A DNA stretch of 64,000 nucleotides from CAZKCI01 sp964584165 (GTDB lineage Bacteria; Auribacterota; Erginobacteria; Erginobacterales; CAZKCI01), in assembly GCA_964584165.1 (NCBI GenBank), contig CAZOYW010000003.1:59762-123761 (forward strand), given 5' to 3'. Both the position numbers and the translations under genes were made by a program. The notes beneath the pieces were generated by a model. That model did not search any database. It had not been told where the DNA came from and saw only the letters and a program-made list of their open reading frames with translations. This document shows, in pieces, positions 16,129 to 24,484 of the stretch; position 1 is the first letter of the stretch, and each line of letters opens with the position of its first letter.

Positions 16129-17752
16129 GTCGCGGGGTGGGCGCCGTCCGCTCCGGCGTTTCGGCCCGCTCCTGGTTGTCCTCGCCGCTGCCTACCTCTC
16201 CTTCCGGGGCCTCGGCGACAACTACTTCTGGGACGACGAGGCGGGGACGGCGATCTTCGCGCGCAACCGCCTCCGCTTCGGAGAGCTCACCGCCTGGGAC
16301 GGCTGGAACCTGATGGCCTACCGGGACGGCTTCGAGCTGGACGGGCATTTCATCAACCGCTACGTCCCCCCCCTCCAGTTCTACCTCTGCGCCGCCTCCT
16401 TCCGCCTCCTCGGCGAGACGACCCTGGCCGGGCGCCTGCCCTTCGTCCTCGCCGGCCTCCTCGCGCTCGGGGCCTTCGCCGCCCTTCTCCGGTCGCTGGG
16501 GGGAGAATCATTCGCCTTTCGGATCTCCTCGCTCGTCCTCCTCGCCTTCTCCCCTTCCTTCCTGCTCTTTATCCGCCAGTGCCGCTACTTCTCGCTCGTC
16601 ATCCTTTTTCCCCTCATCGCCTACGGCGGCTACCGGCTCTACCTGGACCGGGGGAGGGGGGGAGGTATCGTCCTCGCCGCCGCGGGCTTTCTCGGCCTCT
16701 TCTTCAGCCACTACCTCGCCTGCCTCTGCTTCGCCTGCGCCCTCGCGATCGTGCACCTCGTTTTCCACCTCCGGGCCCGCCGTTTCCTCCCCCTCCTTCT
16801 CGCCGGGCTCTTCTGCCTGGCCGTGGCCGCCGCCTACAGCGTCTCGGCCCGGGTCATTTTTCCGCCCCTCCCCGCGGCCGGGGGGAAATGGCTCCTGGAA
16901 AGGGGAGTGTTTTTCCTCCGCAACCTCCGGGAGATCAACGCCTACGCCTTCCTGCCCTGGGCGGTCCTTCCGCTCCTGGCCTGGCTCAACTTCGACCGCC
17001 GGTTCGACGCCGGGCTGAAGAGGCTCTCGCGGGAATGGCTCGTCCTCTGCTTCCTCGAGGTGGCGGCGGTCAGCGTTTTTTCCCCCCAGCCGTTCCTCGC
17101 CGGGGGCGACGCCGACGTGCGGTACCTGATCTCGCTGCTCCCGTTCTTCTGTGGCCTGATGGGCCTGGCGTTCCATTTCCTCTGGGGGAAGATCCGTCCG
17201 GCCGCCCCGCTTTTCCTCCTCCTCGTCCTCTTCAGCAACCTCCTCACCCTGAACCCCTGGCTGCCCCTCCCGCCCCGCTTCGACCTCGTCTCCTACCTGC
17301 GGGAGATCCACTCCGACTACGTGACGGCCTACGAGGCGGCGGCGCTCTTCATCCGGAGAAACTGCCGGAAGGGCGACGAGATCGTGGTCGTCCCGCCGAA
17401 CATGACCTTCCCCCTCCAGTTCTACACCGGGGACCGGGTCCGCTTCGGGGGGATCCTGGACGGCCTCTCCAACCTCGATCTGGGGGGCGTCCGCGCCTTG
17501 AGCCCCTCCCTGATCTTCGAGGAGAGCGAGCCGGACTGGCTCGTCTCCTTCGGCTTGCGGAAGGTGACCTTCGAGGTCATCAACTACTACGCCCGGCGGG
17601 GGATCTTCTTCCGGCCGCCCGAGGTCATCGCCGCCTACTACCTGGGCGAGCAGATCCGCCCCGAGGTCCTCTTGCGGTCGTTCGGTCCGGTGGAGAAGTT
17701 CGATCCCGAGCAGGAGGGCGTGCTCTTCTTCCGGAGATCGGGGGGCGGATGA
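16088..17752 (+). CDS. GT39-type membrane glycosyltransferase
   Basis: A 554-residue membrane protein with the GT39 opening: first span, then GDNYFWDDEAGTAIFARN, where the acidic DDE is the likely catalytic loop, and later FINRYVPPLQFYL. About ten spans follow, then a soluble C-terminal domain (SDYVTAYEAAALFIRRNCRKGDEIVVV). The ATG at 16088 lies inside the end of the DUF2079 gene, giving a 41-base overlap and suggesting translational coupling. The last of a four-gene membrane glycosyltransferase run. Confidence 0.87.
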   Translation: MECSSSKENPAPIESRGGRRPLRRFGPLLVVLAAAYLSFRGLGDNYFWDDEAGTAIFARNRLRFGELTAWDGWNLMAYRDGFELDGHFINRYVPPLQFYLCAASFRLLGETTLAGRLPFVLAGLLALGAFAALLRSLGGESFAFRISSLVLLAFSPSFLLFIRQCRYFSLVILFPLIAYGGYRLYLDRGRGGGIVLAAAGFLGLFFSHYLACLCFACALAIVHLVFHLRARRFLPLLLAGLFCLAVAAAYSVSARVIFPPLPAAGGKWLLERGVFFLRNLREINAYAFLPWAVLPLLAWLNFDRRFDAGLKRLSREWLVLCFLEVAAVSVFSPQPFLAGGDADVRYLISLLPFFCGLMGLAFHFLWGKIRPAAPLFLLLVLFSNLLTLNPWLPLPPRFDLVSYLREIHSDYVTAYEAAALFIRRNCRKGDEIVVVPPNMTFPLQFYTGDRVRFGGILDGLSNLDLGGVRALSPSLIFEESEPDWLVSFGLRKVTFEVINYYARRGIFFRPPEVIAAYYLGEQIRPEVLLRSFGPVEKFDPEQEGVLFFRRSGGG

Positions 17753-17761
17753 ACTAATGGA

Positions 17762-17842
17762 TGCGTAGCCGCGGACCCTATGGGTTCGCGGGCCGGGCCT
17801 TGGCGCGCGGACCTGAAGGTCCGCGCCTACGAGGCTCCCCGG
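17762..17842. repeat. GC-rich dispersed element (GCGGACCTGAAGGTCCGCGC family)
   Basis: GCGTAGCCGCGGACCC and GCGCGGACCTGAAGGTCCGCGCCTACG form nested hairpins. Related sequences lie at 23757-23812, 33902-34022, 52676-52803 and 53820-53903. Confidence 0.75.
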
Positions 17843-17879
17843 TGGAGCGGCGTTTGCCCCATCCCGAATTCCTCTTCGT

Positions 17880-17982
17880 TGCGTAACCTTACATAACCTG
17901 ACGTAACCTTACGTAACCTCACGTAACATCACGTAACCTTACGTAACATCACGTAACCTCACGTAACCTTACGTAACCTTAT
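17880..17982. repeat. 10-base tandem array (ACGTAACCTT) upstream of tsaC
   Basis: About ten words of CGTAACCTTA/CGTAACATCA with period 10 run up to within a few bases of the tsaC start codon at 17986. The inverse word (GGTTACGTAA) is found at 35385-35429 and a degenerate form at 19990-20040. Confidence 0.9.
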
Positions 17983-17985
17983 TAT

Positions 17986-18594
17986 ATGACTCTTCTCCTC
18001 CCCATCGATCCTTCCGCTGCCGATCCCGCCGTTATCGCCCGGGCGGCCGATGCGGTGAGAAAAGGCGGCGTGATCGTTTTTCCCACCGAGACGGTCTACG
18101 GCCTCGGCGGAGACGGCGGCCGCCCGGAGGTCGTCCGCCGTCTCTTCGCGATCAAGGGCCGGGCGGAGGAGAAGCCGCTGGCCCGCCTCGCCGCGGACTG
18201 GAATGACCTGGCCGAGGTCGACTGGCGGGAGGAGACAAGAAGGCTCGCGGAAAAATTCTGGCCGGGTCCTCTGACCCTGATCCTTCCGCTCCGGGATGGG
18301 CGGGCGCAGGGTTTCCGTTTCCCGGATCACGCCCTTACCCGGGCGATCGTCCGGGGTTCCGGAGTTCCCTTCGTCGCGACATCCGCCAACCGCTCCGGGG
18401 AATCGGAGGCGAGGAGCGGGGAGGATGTCCGCAGGCTCTTCTCCGGCCGGGTGGACGCGATACTCGACGCTGGGGAAATCCGGGGCAGGGCCTCGACCGT
18501 TCTCGACCTTACGATCTCCCCCCCCCGCCTCCTCCGGGAAGGCCCGGTTTCGCGGAAGGAGCTGGAAAAGGCCTGGGGAGGGGCTATACTCTAA
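17986..18594 (+). CDS. tsaC: L-threonylcarbamoyladenylate synthase (Sua5/YciO/YrdC family)
   Basis: A 202-residue YrdC-domain protein that makes threonylcarbamoyl-AMP from threonine, bicarbonate and ATP for the t6A37 modification of tRNAs. The motifs GGVIVFPTETVYGLGGDG, FAIKGRAEEKPLA (the Lys/Arg of the active site), FWPGPLTLIL and VPFVATSANRSGE (the SxN pair) are all present. The length fits the short TsaC form rather than the longer Sua5 with a C-terminal domain. The leader is the 10-base repeat array, with no clear Shine-Dalgarno. Confidence 0.93.
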   Translation: MTLLLPIDPSAADPAVIARAADAVRKGGVIVFPTETVYGLGGDGGRPEVVRRLFAIKGRAEEKPLARLAADWNDLAEVDWREETRRLAEKFWPGPLTLILPLRDGRAQGFRFPDHALTRAIVRGSGVPFVATSANRSGESEARSGEDVRRLFSGRVDAILDAGEIRGRASTVLDLTISPPRLLREGPVSRKELEKAWGGAIL

Positions 18595-18684
18595 TTCAAA
18601 TGTCCTTCCCAGAAACGGGGGAAGCGCGGGGAGTCGAATCGCGTTAGGGCTGTCTCCCGCGAGGGCGATCGTGGTATAAAGTGC

Positions 18685-18711
18685 TTAAAAATTTCCGGAG
18701 GAAATTTTTAA
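18685..18711 (+). promoter_or_regulatory. Ribosome-site hairpin in front of glyA
   Basis: TTAAAAATTTCC (18685-18696), GGA loop, GGAAATTTTTAA (18700-18711), immediately followed by the glyA ATG. The Shine-Dalgarno GGAGGA spans the loop and the start of the right arm, so the folded form would cover most of the ribosome site. Similar hairpins precede deoC, one BMC-P gene and the TPR gene at 48756. Confidence 0.75.
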
Positions 18712-19989
18712 ATGGAGAATCTATGGAAAGTCGACCGGGAGATCGCCTCCGCGATCTACGGAGAGCTGGTCCGGGAGGACGAGGAGATCATCCTCATCGC
18801 TTCCGAAAACTACGTGAGCGAGGCGGTCCTGGAGGCGTTGGGGTCGGTCCTCACCAACAAATACGCCGAGGGGTATCCGGCCAAGCGCTTCTACCAGGGG
18901 TGCGAGTGGGTGGACCGGACCGAGGAGATCTGCCGGGAGAGGGCGCGGGCGGTCTTCCGCTGCCAGTACGCCAACGTCCAGCCCCACTCCGGGACCCAGG
19001 CCAACATGGCCGTCTACTTCTCGATCCTCCAGCCCGGGGACACCATTCTCTCCATGGACCTCGCCCACGGGGGGCACTTAAGCCACGGCCACAAGGCGAA
19101 CTTCTCCGGGAAGCTCTTCCGGATGGTCTTCTACGGCGTCGATCCTAAGACCGAGACGATCGATTACGACGCGGTGGCCGCGAAGGCGCGCGAGTGCTCT
19201 CCGAAGCTGATCGTGGCCGGGGCCTCCGCCTACCCCCGGAAGATCGACTTTGCCCGCTTCCGCGCGATCGCCGACGAGGTGGGGGCGAAGGTGATGGTGG
19301 ACATCGCCCACATCGCCGGCCTGGTGGTAGCCGGCTACCACCCCGACCCGGTCCCGTTCGCCGACTTCGTCACCGTGACCAACCACAAGACCATCCGGGG
19401 TCCGCGGGGGGGGATGATCCTCTGCCGCGAGGAGTACGGCAAGGCGATCGACCGTAACGTCTTCCCCGGGATCCAGGGCGGCCCGCTCATGCACGTGATC
19501 GCGGCCAAGGCGGTGTCGCTCCGGGAGGCCCAGTCCCCCGGCTTCAAGAAATACCAGCACCAGATCATACTCAACACGGCGGCCCTGGCCGAGGAGATGA
19601 AGCGGCGGGGCTACCGTTTGGTCTCGGGCGGGACCGACAACCACCTCTTCCTGGTCGACCTCCGGGGACGGGGGATCAACGGGAAGCAGGCGGCGGCCGC
19701 CCTCACCCGGGCCGGGATCTGCTGCAACTCCAACCTCATCCCCTTCGACCCGCTCCCCGCGACGGCGACCAGCGGAATCCGGCTGGGGACCCCCGCCGTC
19801 ACCACCCGGGGGATGAAGGAGAAGGAGATGGAGCGGATCGGGGGTTGGATCGCCGAGGTCATCGCCCACCCCGAGGACGAGAAGACGATCGGGCGGGTGC
19901 GCCACGGGGTGAAGGAACTGACCGCGGCCTACCCCGTCTATCCGCGGCTCAAGGAGCTCTGGAAGCCGCGGCCGGAAGTGGCGTACTAG
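18712..19989 (+). CDS. glyA: Serine hydroxymethyltransferase
   Basis: A 425-residue PLP enzyme that interconverts serine plus tetrahydrofolate with glycine plus methylene-THF, feeding the one-carbon pool that also serves the Wood-Ljungdahl methyl branch. Family marks are LIASENYVSEAVLEALGS, LTNKYAEGYPAKRFYQGCEW, NVQPHSGTQANMAVY, LAHGGHLSHGH, and the PLP lysine K226 in TVTNHKTIRGPRGG (TNHKT instead of the common TTHKT). HIAGLVVAGYHPDP is also conserved. Length is normal. The ribosome site lies in a hairpin. Confidence 0.96.
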   Translation: MENLWKVDREIASAIYGELVREDEEIILIASENYVSEAVLEALGSVLTNKYAEGYPAKRFYQGCEWVDRTEEICRERARAVFRCQYANVQPHSGTQANMAVYFSILQPGDTILSMDLAHGGHLSHGHKANFSGKLFRMVFYGVDPKTETIDYDAVAAKARECSPKLIVAGASAYPRKIDFARFRAIADEVGAKVMVDIAHIAGLVVAGYHPDPVPFADFVTVTNHKTIRGPRGGMILCREEYGKAIDRNVFPGIQGGPLMHVIAAKAVSLREAQSPGFKKYQHQIILNTAALAEEMKRRGYRLVSGGTDNHLFLVDLRGRGINGKQAAAALTRAGICCNSNLIPFDPLPATATSGIRLGTPAVTTRGMKEKEMERIGGWIAEVIAHPEDEKTIGRVRHGVKELTAAYPVYPRLKELWKPRPEVAY

Positions 19990-20040
19990 AAAAGGTTACG
20001 CAGGGATACGTGAGGTTACGCAGGGTTACGAAAAGTTGCG
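19990..20040. repeat. Degenerate 10-base array (GGTTACGCAG)
   Basis: GGTTACGCAG, GGATACGTGA, GGTTACGCAG, GGTTACGAAA follow directly on the glyA stop codon. The word is related to the arrays at 17880 and 35385. Confidence 0.65.
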
Positions 20041-20044
20041 CCAA

Positions 20045-20130
20045 GGTCAGAGCTCGGCTGGGGTGCGAGGATGGCTGCGCCATCGACCTCACCCATCGAC
20101 TAAACCCACTTCCTGACCTTAACCCATCTT
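20045..20130. repeat. Partial copy of the foldback family
   Basis: GGTCAGAG at the start and CACCCATCGACTAAACCCAC, TTCCTGACCTTAACCCATC at the end match the right half of the elements at 22404, 37988, 43343 and 60057. The left half is reduced. It lies between the convergent glyA and PpiD-like genes. Confidence 0.65.
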
Positions 20131-21762
20131 CTATAAGTTTCCCGTCGGCGGCTGGGGCGGGGGGCCCTGCGGCTGCGGCCCCGGCGCCTCGGCCTGCTCC
20201 TGGGCGGTGCGGGAGATGGAAAGCTTGGCGCGGACGATCAGGTTTCGGAACCAGTCGTTGTAGACCTGGGCGCTCTTGAGCTGCCAGGTCTTCTCCTCCC
20301 AGCTCTTCCGGTCCGCCTCCGGCAGCGGCGGGGCGGGTATCCGCTCGGACACCCGGAGGAAAGCGTATCCCTTCTCGGTGGGGAAGACCGGCGAGATCTC
20401 GCCGACCGGGATGAGGAAGGCGGCCGGGAGGAAAGCGGCGAGCGGACCCAGCTCCTCGGCCTTGGCCCGGCAGAGGAGGGGGGTCGCGGAAACCGGGCGG
20501 TCGAGCTTCTTCGCCGCCTCGGCGAAACCGATCGTCTCCTTCCCCATCAGCTCCTGGATCTCCGCCCGGGCGTCGCTGGCCGCCTTCTTCGTCTCCCGGT
20601 CGGTCAGGTCGTCGTTGATCAGCTTTTTCAGCTCCTCCTTCGCCTGCTCGAAGGGGAGGACTCCCGCCTCGGTCTTGTCCAGGACCTTGTAGAAGACCAC
20701 CCCTTCCTCCAGGGGATACTCGTCCGTGACGCCCGTCTCCAGGGAGAAGGCGGAACGGAGGAGGCCGGAGGCGTCCTCCATCCCCGGGAGCGTCCCGTCC
20801 CGGGCGACCGGGCCGGAGGTCTGGAGCGCAAAGGAGTATTTTTCCGCCACCGGCTCGAGGCGGGGGGAGGACTGGAGGAGGGCGTCGATCTCGTCGGAAA
20901 GGCGGGCGAGCTCGGCGTCGGTCTTCTCCTCGGTCAGGCGGTTGACGATCCGGACCTTGGCCTGCTCCAGGGTCGGGATCGTCCCGTCCTTCTCGGCCAG
21001 GAGCTCGCGGTTGGCCTCGTAATACTTCTCGATCTCGTCGTCGTCGGGGGCGGCCTTTTCGGCGATCGGAGAGGCCGCGACGAGGAGGTACTGGAGCTCC
21101 AAGCGGGCCGGGACCCGGAACCGCTGCTGGTTCTCCTGGTAGAGGGAGAAGAGGATCTCGTCCTTGATCGGGACGGGCTCCGCGTAGTCCTCCCGGCTGA
21201 TCTCCACGTATTCCCCCCGGACCTGGTCGTTGACCAGGGCGTAGTAGTCCTCGATCTCCCGGGGGGAGACCAGGGCGCGCAGGCGGATGGTGTTGCGGAG
21301 TTTCTCCATGGCCATGAGCGAGCGCATCTGCTCCTGGAAGGCGTTCTCGGTCAGGTTCAGGGCGGCGAGCTTCCCGCGGAAGAGGTCGGGGCTGAAGCTG
21401 CCCCGGCTCTGGAAGAAGGGGAGGGAGGCGATAAAGACGGCGAGCTCCCGGGGGTCGATGGTGATCCCGATCCGGGCGGCCTCGGAGTCGAGGAGGAGGC
21501 GCTCCCAGGCCAGGTTGGTCAGGGTGGCGGTGTCGGGGAATTCCTGGCCGGTGAGGTTGGCGAGAACCTGGATGGCGCGGGCGGCGACGGCGAGATCGTT
21601 CTCGGAGACGTTCCGCCCCCAGATCTGGCCGACCGTTTTCCGGCCGACCGTTTCCGCGCGCTCGAAGTAATACCAGGCCCCGTAACCGCCCATCCCGATG
21701 ATCACGATGACGGTCAGGGGCCAGAGGACGTGCTTGGCGTTTTTCCTTAAGACATTGAGCAT
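20131..21762 (-). CDS. PpiD/SurA-like peptidyl-prolyl isomerase family chaperone
   Basis: A 543-residue inner-membrane-anchored periplasmic chaperone. Residues 1-35 hold one membrane anchor (KHVLWPLTVIVIIGMGGYG). A SurA_N-like helical region follows (RNVSENDLAVAARAIQVL, LTNLAWERLLLDSEAARIGI, the classic SurA/PpiD helix pair, and VSPREIEDYYALVNDQVR). The middle part (PDDDEIEKYYEANRELL to LTDRETKKAASDA) matches PpiD. A full parvulin active site is not obvious, so isomerase activity is uncertain. The C-terminus is Pro/Gln-rich. The ATG at 21762 has GGAG upstream and gives the short cytoplasmic tail; an upstream in-frame extension was dropped because it is repeat DNA. Confidence 0.85.
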   Translation of the reverse strand: MLNVLRKNAKHVLWPLTVIVIIGMGGYGAWYYFERAETVGRKTVGQIWGRNVSENDLAVAARAIQVLANLTGQEFPDTATLTNLAWERLLLDSEAARIGITIDPRELAVFIASLPFFQSRGSFSPDLFRGKLAALNLTENAFQEQMRSLMAMEKLRNTIRLRALVSPREIEDYYALVNDQVRGEYVEISREDYAEPVPIKDEILFSLYQENQQRFRVPARLELQYLLVAASPIAEKAAPDDDEIEKYYEANRELLAEKDGTIPTLEQAKVRIVNRLTEEKTDAELARLSDEIDALLQSSPRLEPVAEKYSFALQTSGPVARDGTLPGMEDASGLLRSAFSLETGVTDEYPLEEGVVFYKVLDKTEAGVLPFEQAKEELKKLINDDLTDRETKKAASDARAEIQELMGKETIGFAEAAKKLDRPVSATPLLCRAKAEELGPLAAFLPAAFLIPVGEISPVFPTEKGYAFLRVSERIPAPPLPEADRKSWEEKTWQLKSAQVYNDWFRNLIVRAKLSISRTAQEQAEAPGPQPQGPPPQPPTGNL

Positions 21763-22209
21763 GGTGGACTCCGTTAGCCCGCGTGGCCCCTCGAGATCAG
21801 ATGATCTTCGGGAGCGCCGCCGGCGCTGGTTCCCGGGCGCCTGGTCGGGTCGTCCGGGGGCGAGTCTTGGATTATAGGTAATGTCCCCCGGCGCGCAATA
21901 TAAAATCTCCCCCCTGTCTCCCCCCATCGCGCGGCGATGCAGGTCCCGACCATGTTGGGGCGGTTGGGCCGCCGGTTGTAGGCCCGCTCCCCCGACCTTG
22001 TTATTGGATTAGCATCAAGGAATGTCGGGGCAAGTGTGAGCGGGCGGTCGGGCGGGGACGCCGGTTCATAGAACCGGCCTACAATGGTCGGGCCTCGGCC
22101 GCCGGTCCGCGCCGGTCCGGCTGCAGACGGGAAACCGGCCGGGAGGCGCCTCCCGGCCGGGATTTTATGGGCTTGACCAGGAGGATCGTTTGCTGTTATC
22201 ACGATCCCC
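21763..22209. repeat. 447-base gap of dispersed elements, no gene seen before 22210
   Basis: The gap holds a 44-base repeat (21981-22024) that recurs at 24441-24484 with three mismatches in the first 40 bases, a GCCGGTTC palindrome near 22060, and a perfect GC palindrome at 22135-22160. The leader of the PpiD-like gene lies at the left end. No coding region could be supported. Confidence 0.6.
22135..22160. terminator. Perfect 26-base GC palindrome
   Basis: CCGGCCGGGAGGC and its exact inverse form a 13-base perfect palindrome, followed on the plus strand by GATTTTA. It could be a terminator; it lies between the PpiD-like gene and the small lipoprotein gene, so which gene it serves is unclear. 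Confidence 0.5.
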
Positions 22210-22389
22210 GTGAACCGCGCGCGATCATCGTGGCGGCGCCGGGCGCTGGGGCCGGTCCTGCTCCTCGCGCTCCTGGCCGGACTCTTCTCCCTTTTCGGCG
22301 GCTGCGCCGGCCCCGAGGGCGGTTCCTCGCTCCCCTGGGCCCAGCCGGAGCCGTGGGAGCAGCAGCCCCGGCTGGGGGTGCCGATGTGA
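22210..22389 (+). CDS. Small lipoprotein (59 residues)
   Basis: A short frame starting GTG at 22210 codes for a basic N-terminus (MNRARSSWRRR), a hydrophobic stretch (LGPVLLLALLAGLFSLF) and a lipobox GGC at about residue 33. After the Cys it reads AGPEGGSSLPWAQPEPWEQ. The LPW..P..WE pattern recalls tiny lipoproteins seen in PVC-type bacteria (recalled, not searched). AGGAGG lies at 22179-22184, rather far (25 bases) from the GTG, so the start is unsure. The stop is at once followed by a foldback element. Confidence 0.55.
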   Translation: MNRARSSWRRRALGPVLLLALLAGLFSLFGGCAGPEGGSSLPWAQPEPWEQQPRLGVPM

Positions 22390-22403
22390 AAGCTCCGAGA
22401 TAG

Positions 22404-22528
22404 GCAAGGGTTAGGAAGTGGGTCTGGTAAATGGGTCAGGGTTAGGTACGGCAAACCGACCGCCCGACCGGCCGCACCATTGACCTAACCCTTCGACCAA
22501 ACCCACATCCTAACCCTTACCCATCGAC
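22404..22528. repeat. Foldback family copy 1
   Basis: The left arm runs AGGAAGTGGGTCTGGTAAAT and the right arm CGACCAAACCCACATCCTAA, ending TTACCCATCGAC. It ends about 18 bases before the start codon of the GHL10 gene. Other full copies lie at 34225, 37988, 43343 and 60057. Confidence 0.85.
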
Positions 22529-22546
22529 TCTCGGTAATATCCCCTG

Positions 22547-23743
22547 GTGAAAACGTTTCTTGTTATCGGGGTCGCGATCTTCTTCGCCCGGGCCCCCGCT
22601 TTCCCGGCTTCACCCCCGCCTCTCCCCGAGGCCCGGGCCCTCTGGGTGGAATGCGAGGGGAGCCAGGAGACGCTGTCCTCGCGGAAGAAAATCGACGACC
22701 TGGTGGCTCGGGCCAAGTCCTGCGGCTTCAACATTCTCTTCGTCCAGGTCTACCGCCACGATCGGGCCTGGTTCAACTCCAGCTACGCCGACTCCGCTCC
22801 CTACCGACTGGCCCTGAAGAAGGAGAGGATCGATCCGCTGGCCTATGTCCTGGAGCGCGGCCACCAGGCGGGGCTGGAGGTGCACGCCTGGGTCAACGTC
22901 TTCCGGATCGGGAAGAACCCCCAGACCCCGATCCTGCGCCGCCTCGGCAAAAGCGCGGTGAGCGCGGACGGCAGCGGGCGCTCGCTTCTTCGCTACCCCC
23001 TGGCCGACCTCCCCGACGGGGGCTACTGGCTGGAGCCGGCGGACAAGAGCGTGCGCTCCCATCTCTGCCGCCTGGTCGAGGAGCTGGTTCGGCGCTACCC
23101 TTCGCTGGACGGGGTGCAGTTCGATTTCATCCGTTACCCCTACGGTTCGCCCACCGCGGGTTCGCTCTGGGCCCAGCGGAAGGACTTCGGCTACGGGAAG
23201 GCGGCCGTGGAGAGGTACAAGGCCGAGACCGGCGTCAACCCCCTGACCATGGAGCTGACCCGGTCCGCCTGCCAGTCCTGGGACGACTGGCGGCGCCGGC
23301 AGGTGACCGACGCGCTCAAGGCGCTCGCCGCCGCGGCGAGAAAGGCCAAGCCCGGGCTCAAGGTCTCGGCCGCCGCCGTCGCCTACCTCGACCGGGCGTA
23401 TCTCAGCGCCTTCCAGGACTGGAGGAGCTGGCTGGAGGAAGGGATCGTGGACTTCATCGCGGTGATGAACTACAGCGCCGATTCCCGCCTGGCCCGCTAC
23501 CTGTCCCGGGCCACGGCGGCCGCGCGCGGCCGCCGCCAGGTCTACATTGGGCTGGGGGCCTACCTGCTCCTCGACCGGCCCGAGGCGCTGATCGGCCAGA
23601 TGGAGGACGGGCGCTCCTCCGGGGCGTCCGGGGTCGCCCTCTTCTCCTACGACGCGATGATGACCGCTCCGCGGATCTTCGACCTCGTCCGGACCCGGGC
23701 TTTCCGCCGTCCCGCCGTCGTCCCGGCGATGCCCTGGAAGTAG
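22547..23743 (+). CDS. Secreted GHL10/DUF187 family glycoside hydrolase (DigH/YngK-like)
   Basis: A 398-residue secreted protein. The signal peptide (residues 1-22) ends at AFPAS. The TIM-barrel starts ARALWVECEGSQETLSSRKK, with AKSCGFNILFVQVYRHDRAW and LEVHAWVNVFRIGKN. The key stretch SLDGVQFDFIRYPYG holds the D..FDFIRYP motif typical of GHL10 enzymes. Family members such as DigH cut peptidoglycan glycan strands denuded of peptides; that role is inferred here. The start is GTG at 22547, just after the foldback element. Confidence 0.87.
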   Translation: MKTFLVIGVAIFFARAPAFPASPPPLPEARALWVECEGSQETLSSRKKIDDLVARAKSCGFNILFVQVYRHDRAWFNSSYADSAPYRLALKKERIDPLAYVLERGHQAGLEVHAWVNVFRIGKNPQTPILRRLGKSAVSADGSGRSLLRYPLADLPDGGYWLEPADKSVRSHLCRLVEELVRRYPSLDGVQFDFIRYPYGSPTAGSLWAQRKDFGYGKAAVERYKAETGVNPLTMELTRSACQSWDDWRRRQVTDALKALAAAARKAKPGLKVSAAAVAYLDRAYLSAFQDWRSWLEEGIVDFIAVMNYSADSRLARYLSRATAAARGRRQVYIGLGAYLLLDRPEALIGQMEDGRSSGASGVALFSYDAMMTAPRIFDLVRTRAFRRPAVVPAMPWK

Positions 23744-23756
23744 CAGGGTTCGCGGG

Positions 23757-23812
23757 AAGAGCCCGGCGCGCGGTTCTCAAAGCCCCGCGCCTACGGACGC
23801 ATAAAGCCGTCG
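23757..23812. repeat. GC-rich dispersed element, degenerate copy
   Basis: AAGAGCCCGGCGCGCGGTTC and CCCCGCGCCTACGGACGC resemble the elements at 17762 and 33902, but the fold is weaker. Confidence 0.5.
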
Positions 23813-23917
23813 AAGGGGACCGTAGCCGCTGTTCAATCAGCCCCGCCGCCGTTTATTCCACCTGGTCCTCTCCGTCCTTGCCGACCGCTCCGGTCTGTGG
23901 GACAATCGTCGCTCGAA

Positions 23918-24412
23918 ATGGCACGGAAGCGTCGACCAGCGCCCGCCGATCCCCTCCGGGAGCTCGCCTGGGAGGAGATGGCGGAGGAGATTTCGCCCCC
24001 GGGGTCCGGCCGGTTCGGATGCCGGGGCGACGGCTTTGCCGACTATCTCGGTCGGAGGTTCGGGTTCGCCTGCGCCCGTTCCCGCGGGACGTCCTGGCGC
24101 CGCTTCTCCCGGTTCTACGGCTGGAGGGTCCTGGAAGGCCGCGCCGCCGCGGCGGCCCTGGCGGCGATCCATCGGGATCTAGCGGCGGGCGGCGAGGCGG
24201 TCCTCTTCGGCTACTGCAGATTCCCCGGGAGGGATGACCTGGCCGCCTGGGAGGCGAAGTGCCGGGAGCGGGGCTTCGCGGCGGCGGGGCGAATTCCCAT
24301 CTCCGGTGCGCTATCCCTCTCCCGGATCGCCGCGCTGCTGGCTGGTTCTCCGTTCGAACGTTACAGCATCCGCAAGAAGGGGATCTGGTACATGGCCAGC
24401 CTCCGCCGGTGA
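23918..24412 (+). CDS. Hypothetical protein
   Basis: A 164-residue frame in an otherwise empty 740-base interval. It starts MARKRRPAPADPLRELAWEE, has an Arg/Phe/Gly-rich middle, and the C-terminal half reads AAALAAIHRDLAAGGEAVLF, then CRERGFAAAGRIPISGALSL and IRKKGIWYMASLRR. The charge pattern and regular alpha/beta alternation look protein-like, but no family is recognised. There is no signal peptide. An upstream in-frame ATG at 23897 would add seven residues. Confidence 0.45.
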   Translation: MARKRRPAPADPLRELAWEEMAEEISPPGSGRFGCRGDGFADYLGRRFGFACARSRGTSWRRFSRFYGWRVLEGRAAAAALAAIHRDLAAGGEAVLFGYCRFPGRDDLAAWEAKCRERGFAAAGRIPISGALSLSRIAALLAGSPFERYSIRKKGIWYMASLRR

Positions 24413-24440
24413 CGGATGCGGGGTAGGGCCGCCCTCTGTC

Positions 24441-24484
24441 GGCCCGATCCCCCGACCTGGTTATTGGATTAGCACCAAGGAAGA
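24441..24484. repeat. Second copy of the TTATTGGATTAGCA repeat
   Basis: The sequence around TTATTGGATTAGCACCAAGG matches 21981-22024 with three mismatches in 40 bases. Its AAGGAAG tail is the ribosome site of the LolA-like gene starting at 24485. Confidence 0.8.

Noticed and set aside
17880..17982. A possible CRISPR array because of regular direct repeats
   Set aside because: The repeat unit is 10 bases with no spacers, no conserved 25-40 base repeat and no cas genes nearby.
18595..18684. A glycine or folate riboswitch before glyA
   Set aside because: No conserved aptamer core was found; only the small ribosome-site hairpin is supported.
22167..22403. A 78-codon frame in another register over the small lipoprotein
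   Set aside because: The frame starting at 22210 gives a signal peptide and lipobox, while the other gives only Ala/Pro/Arg-rich sequence.
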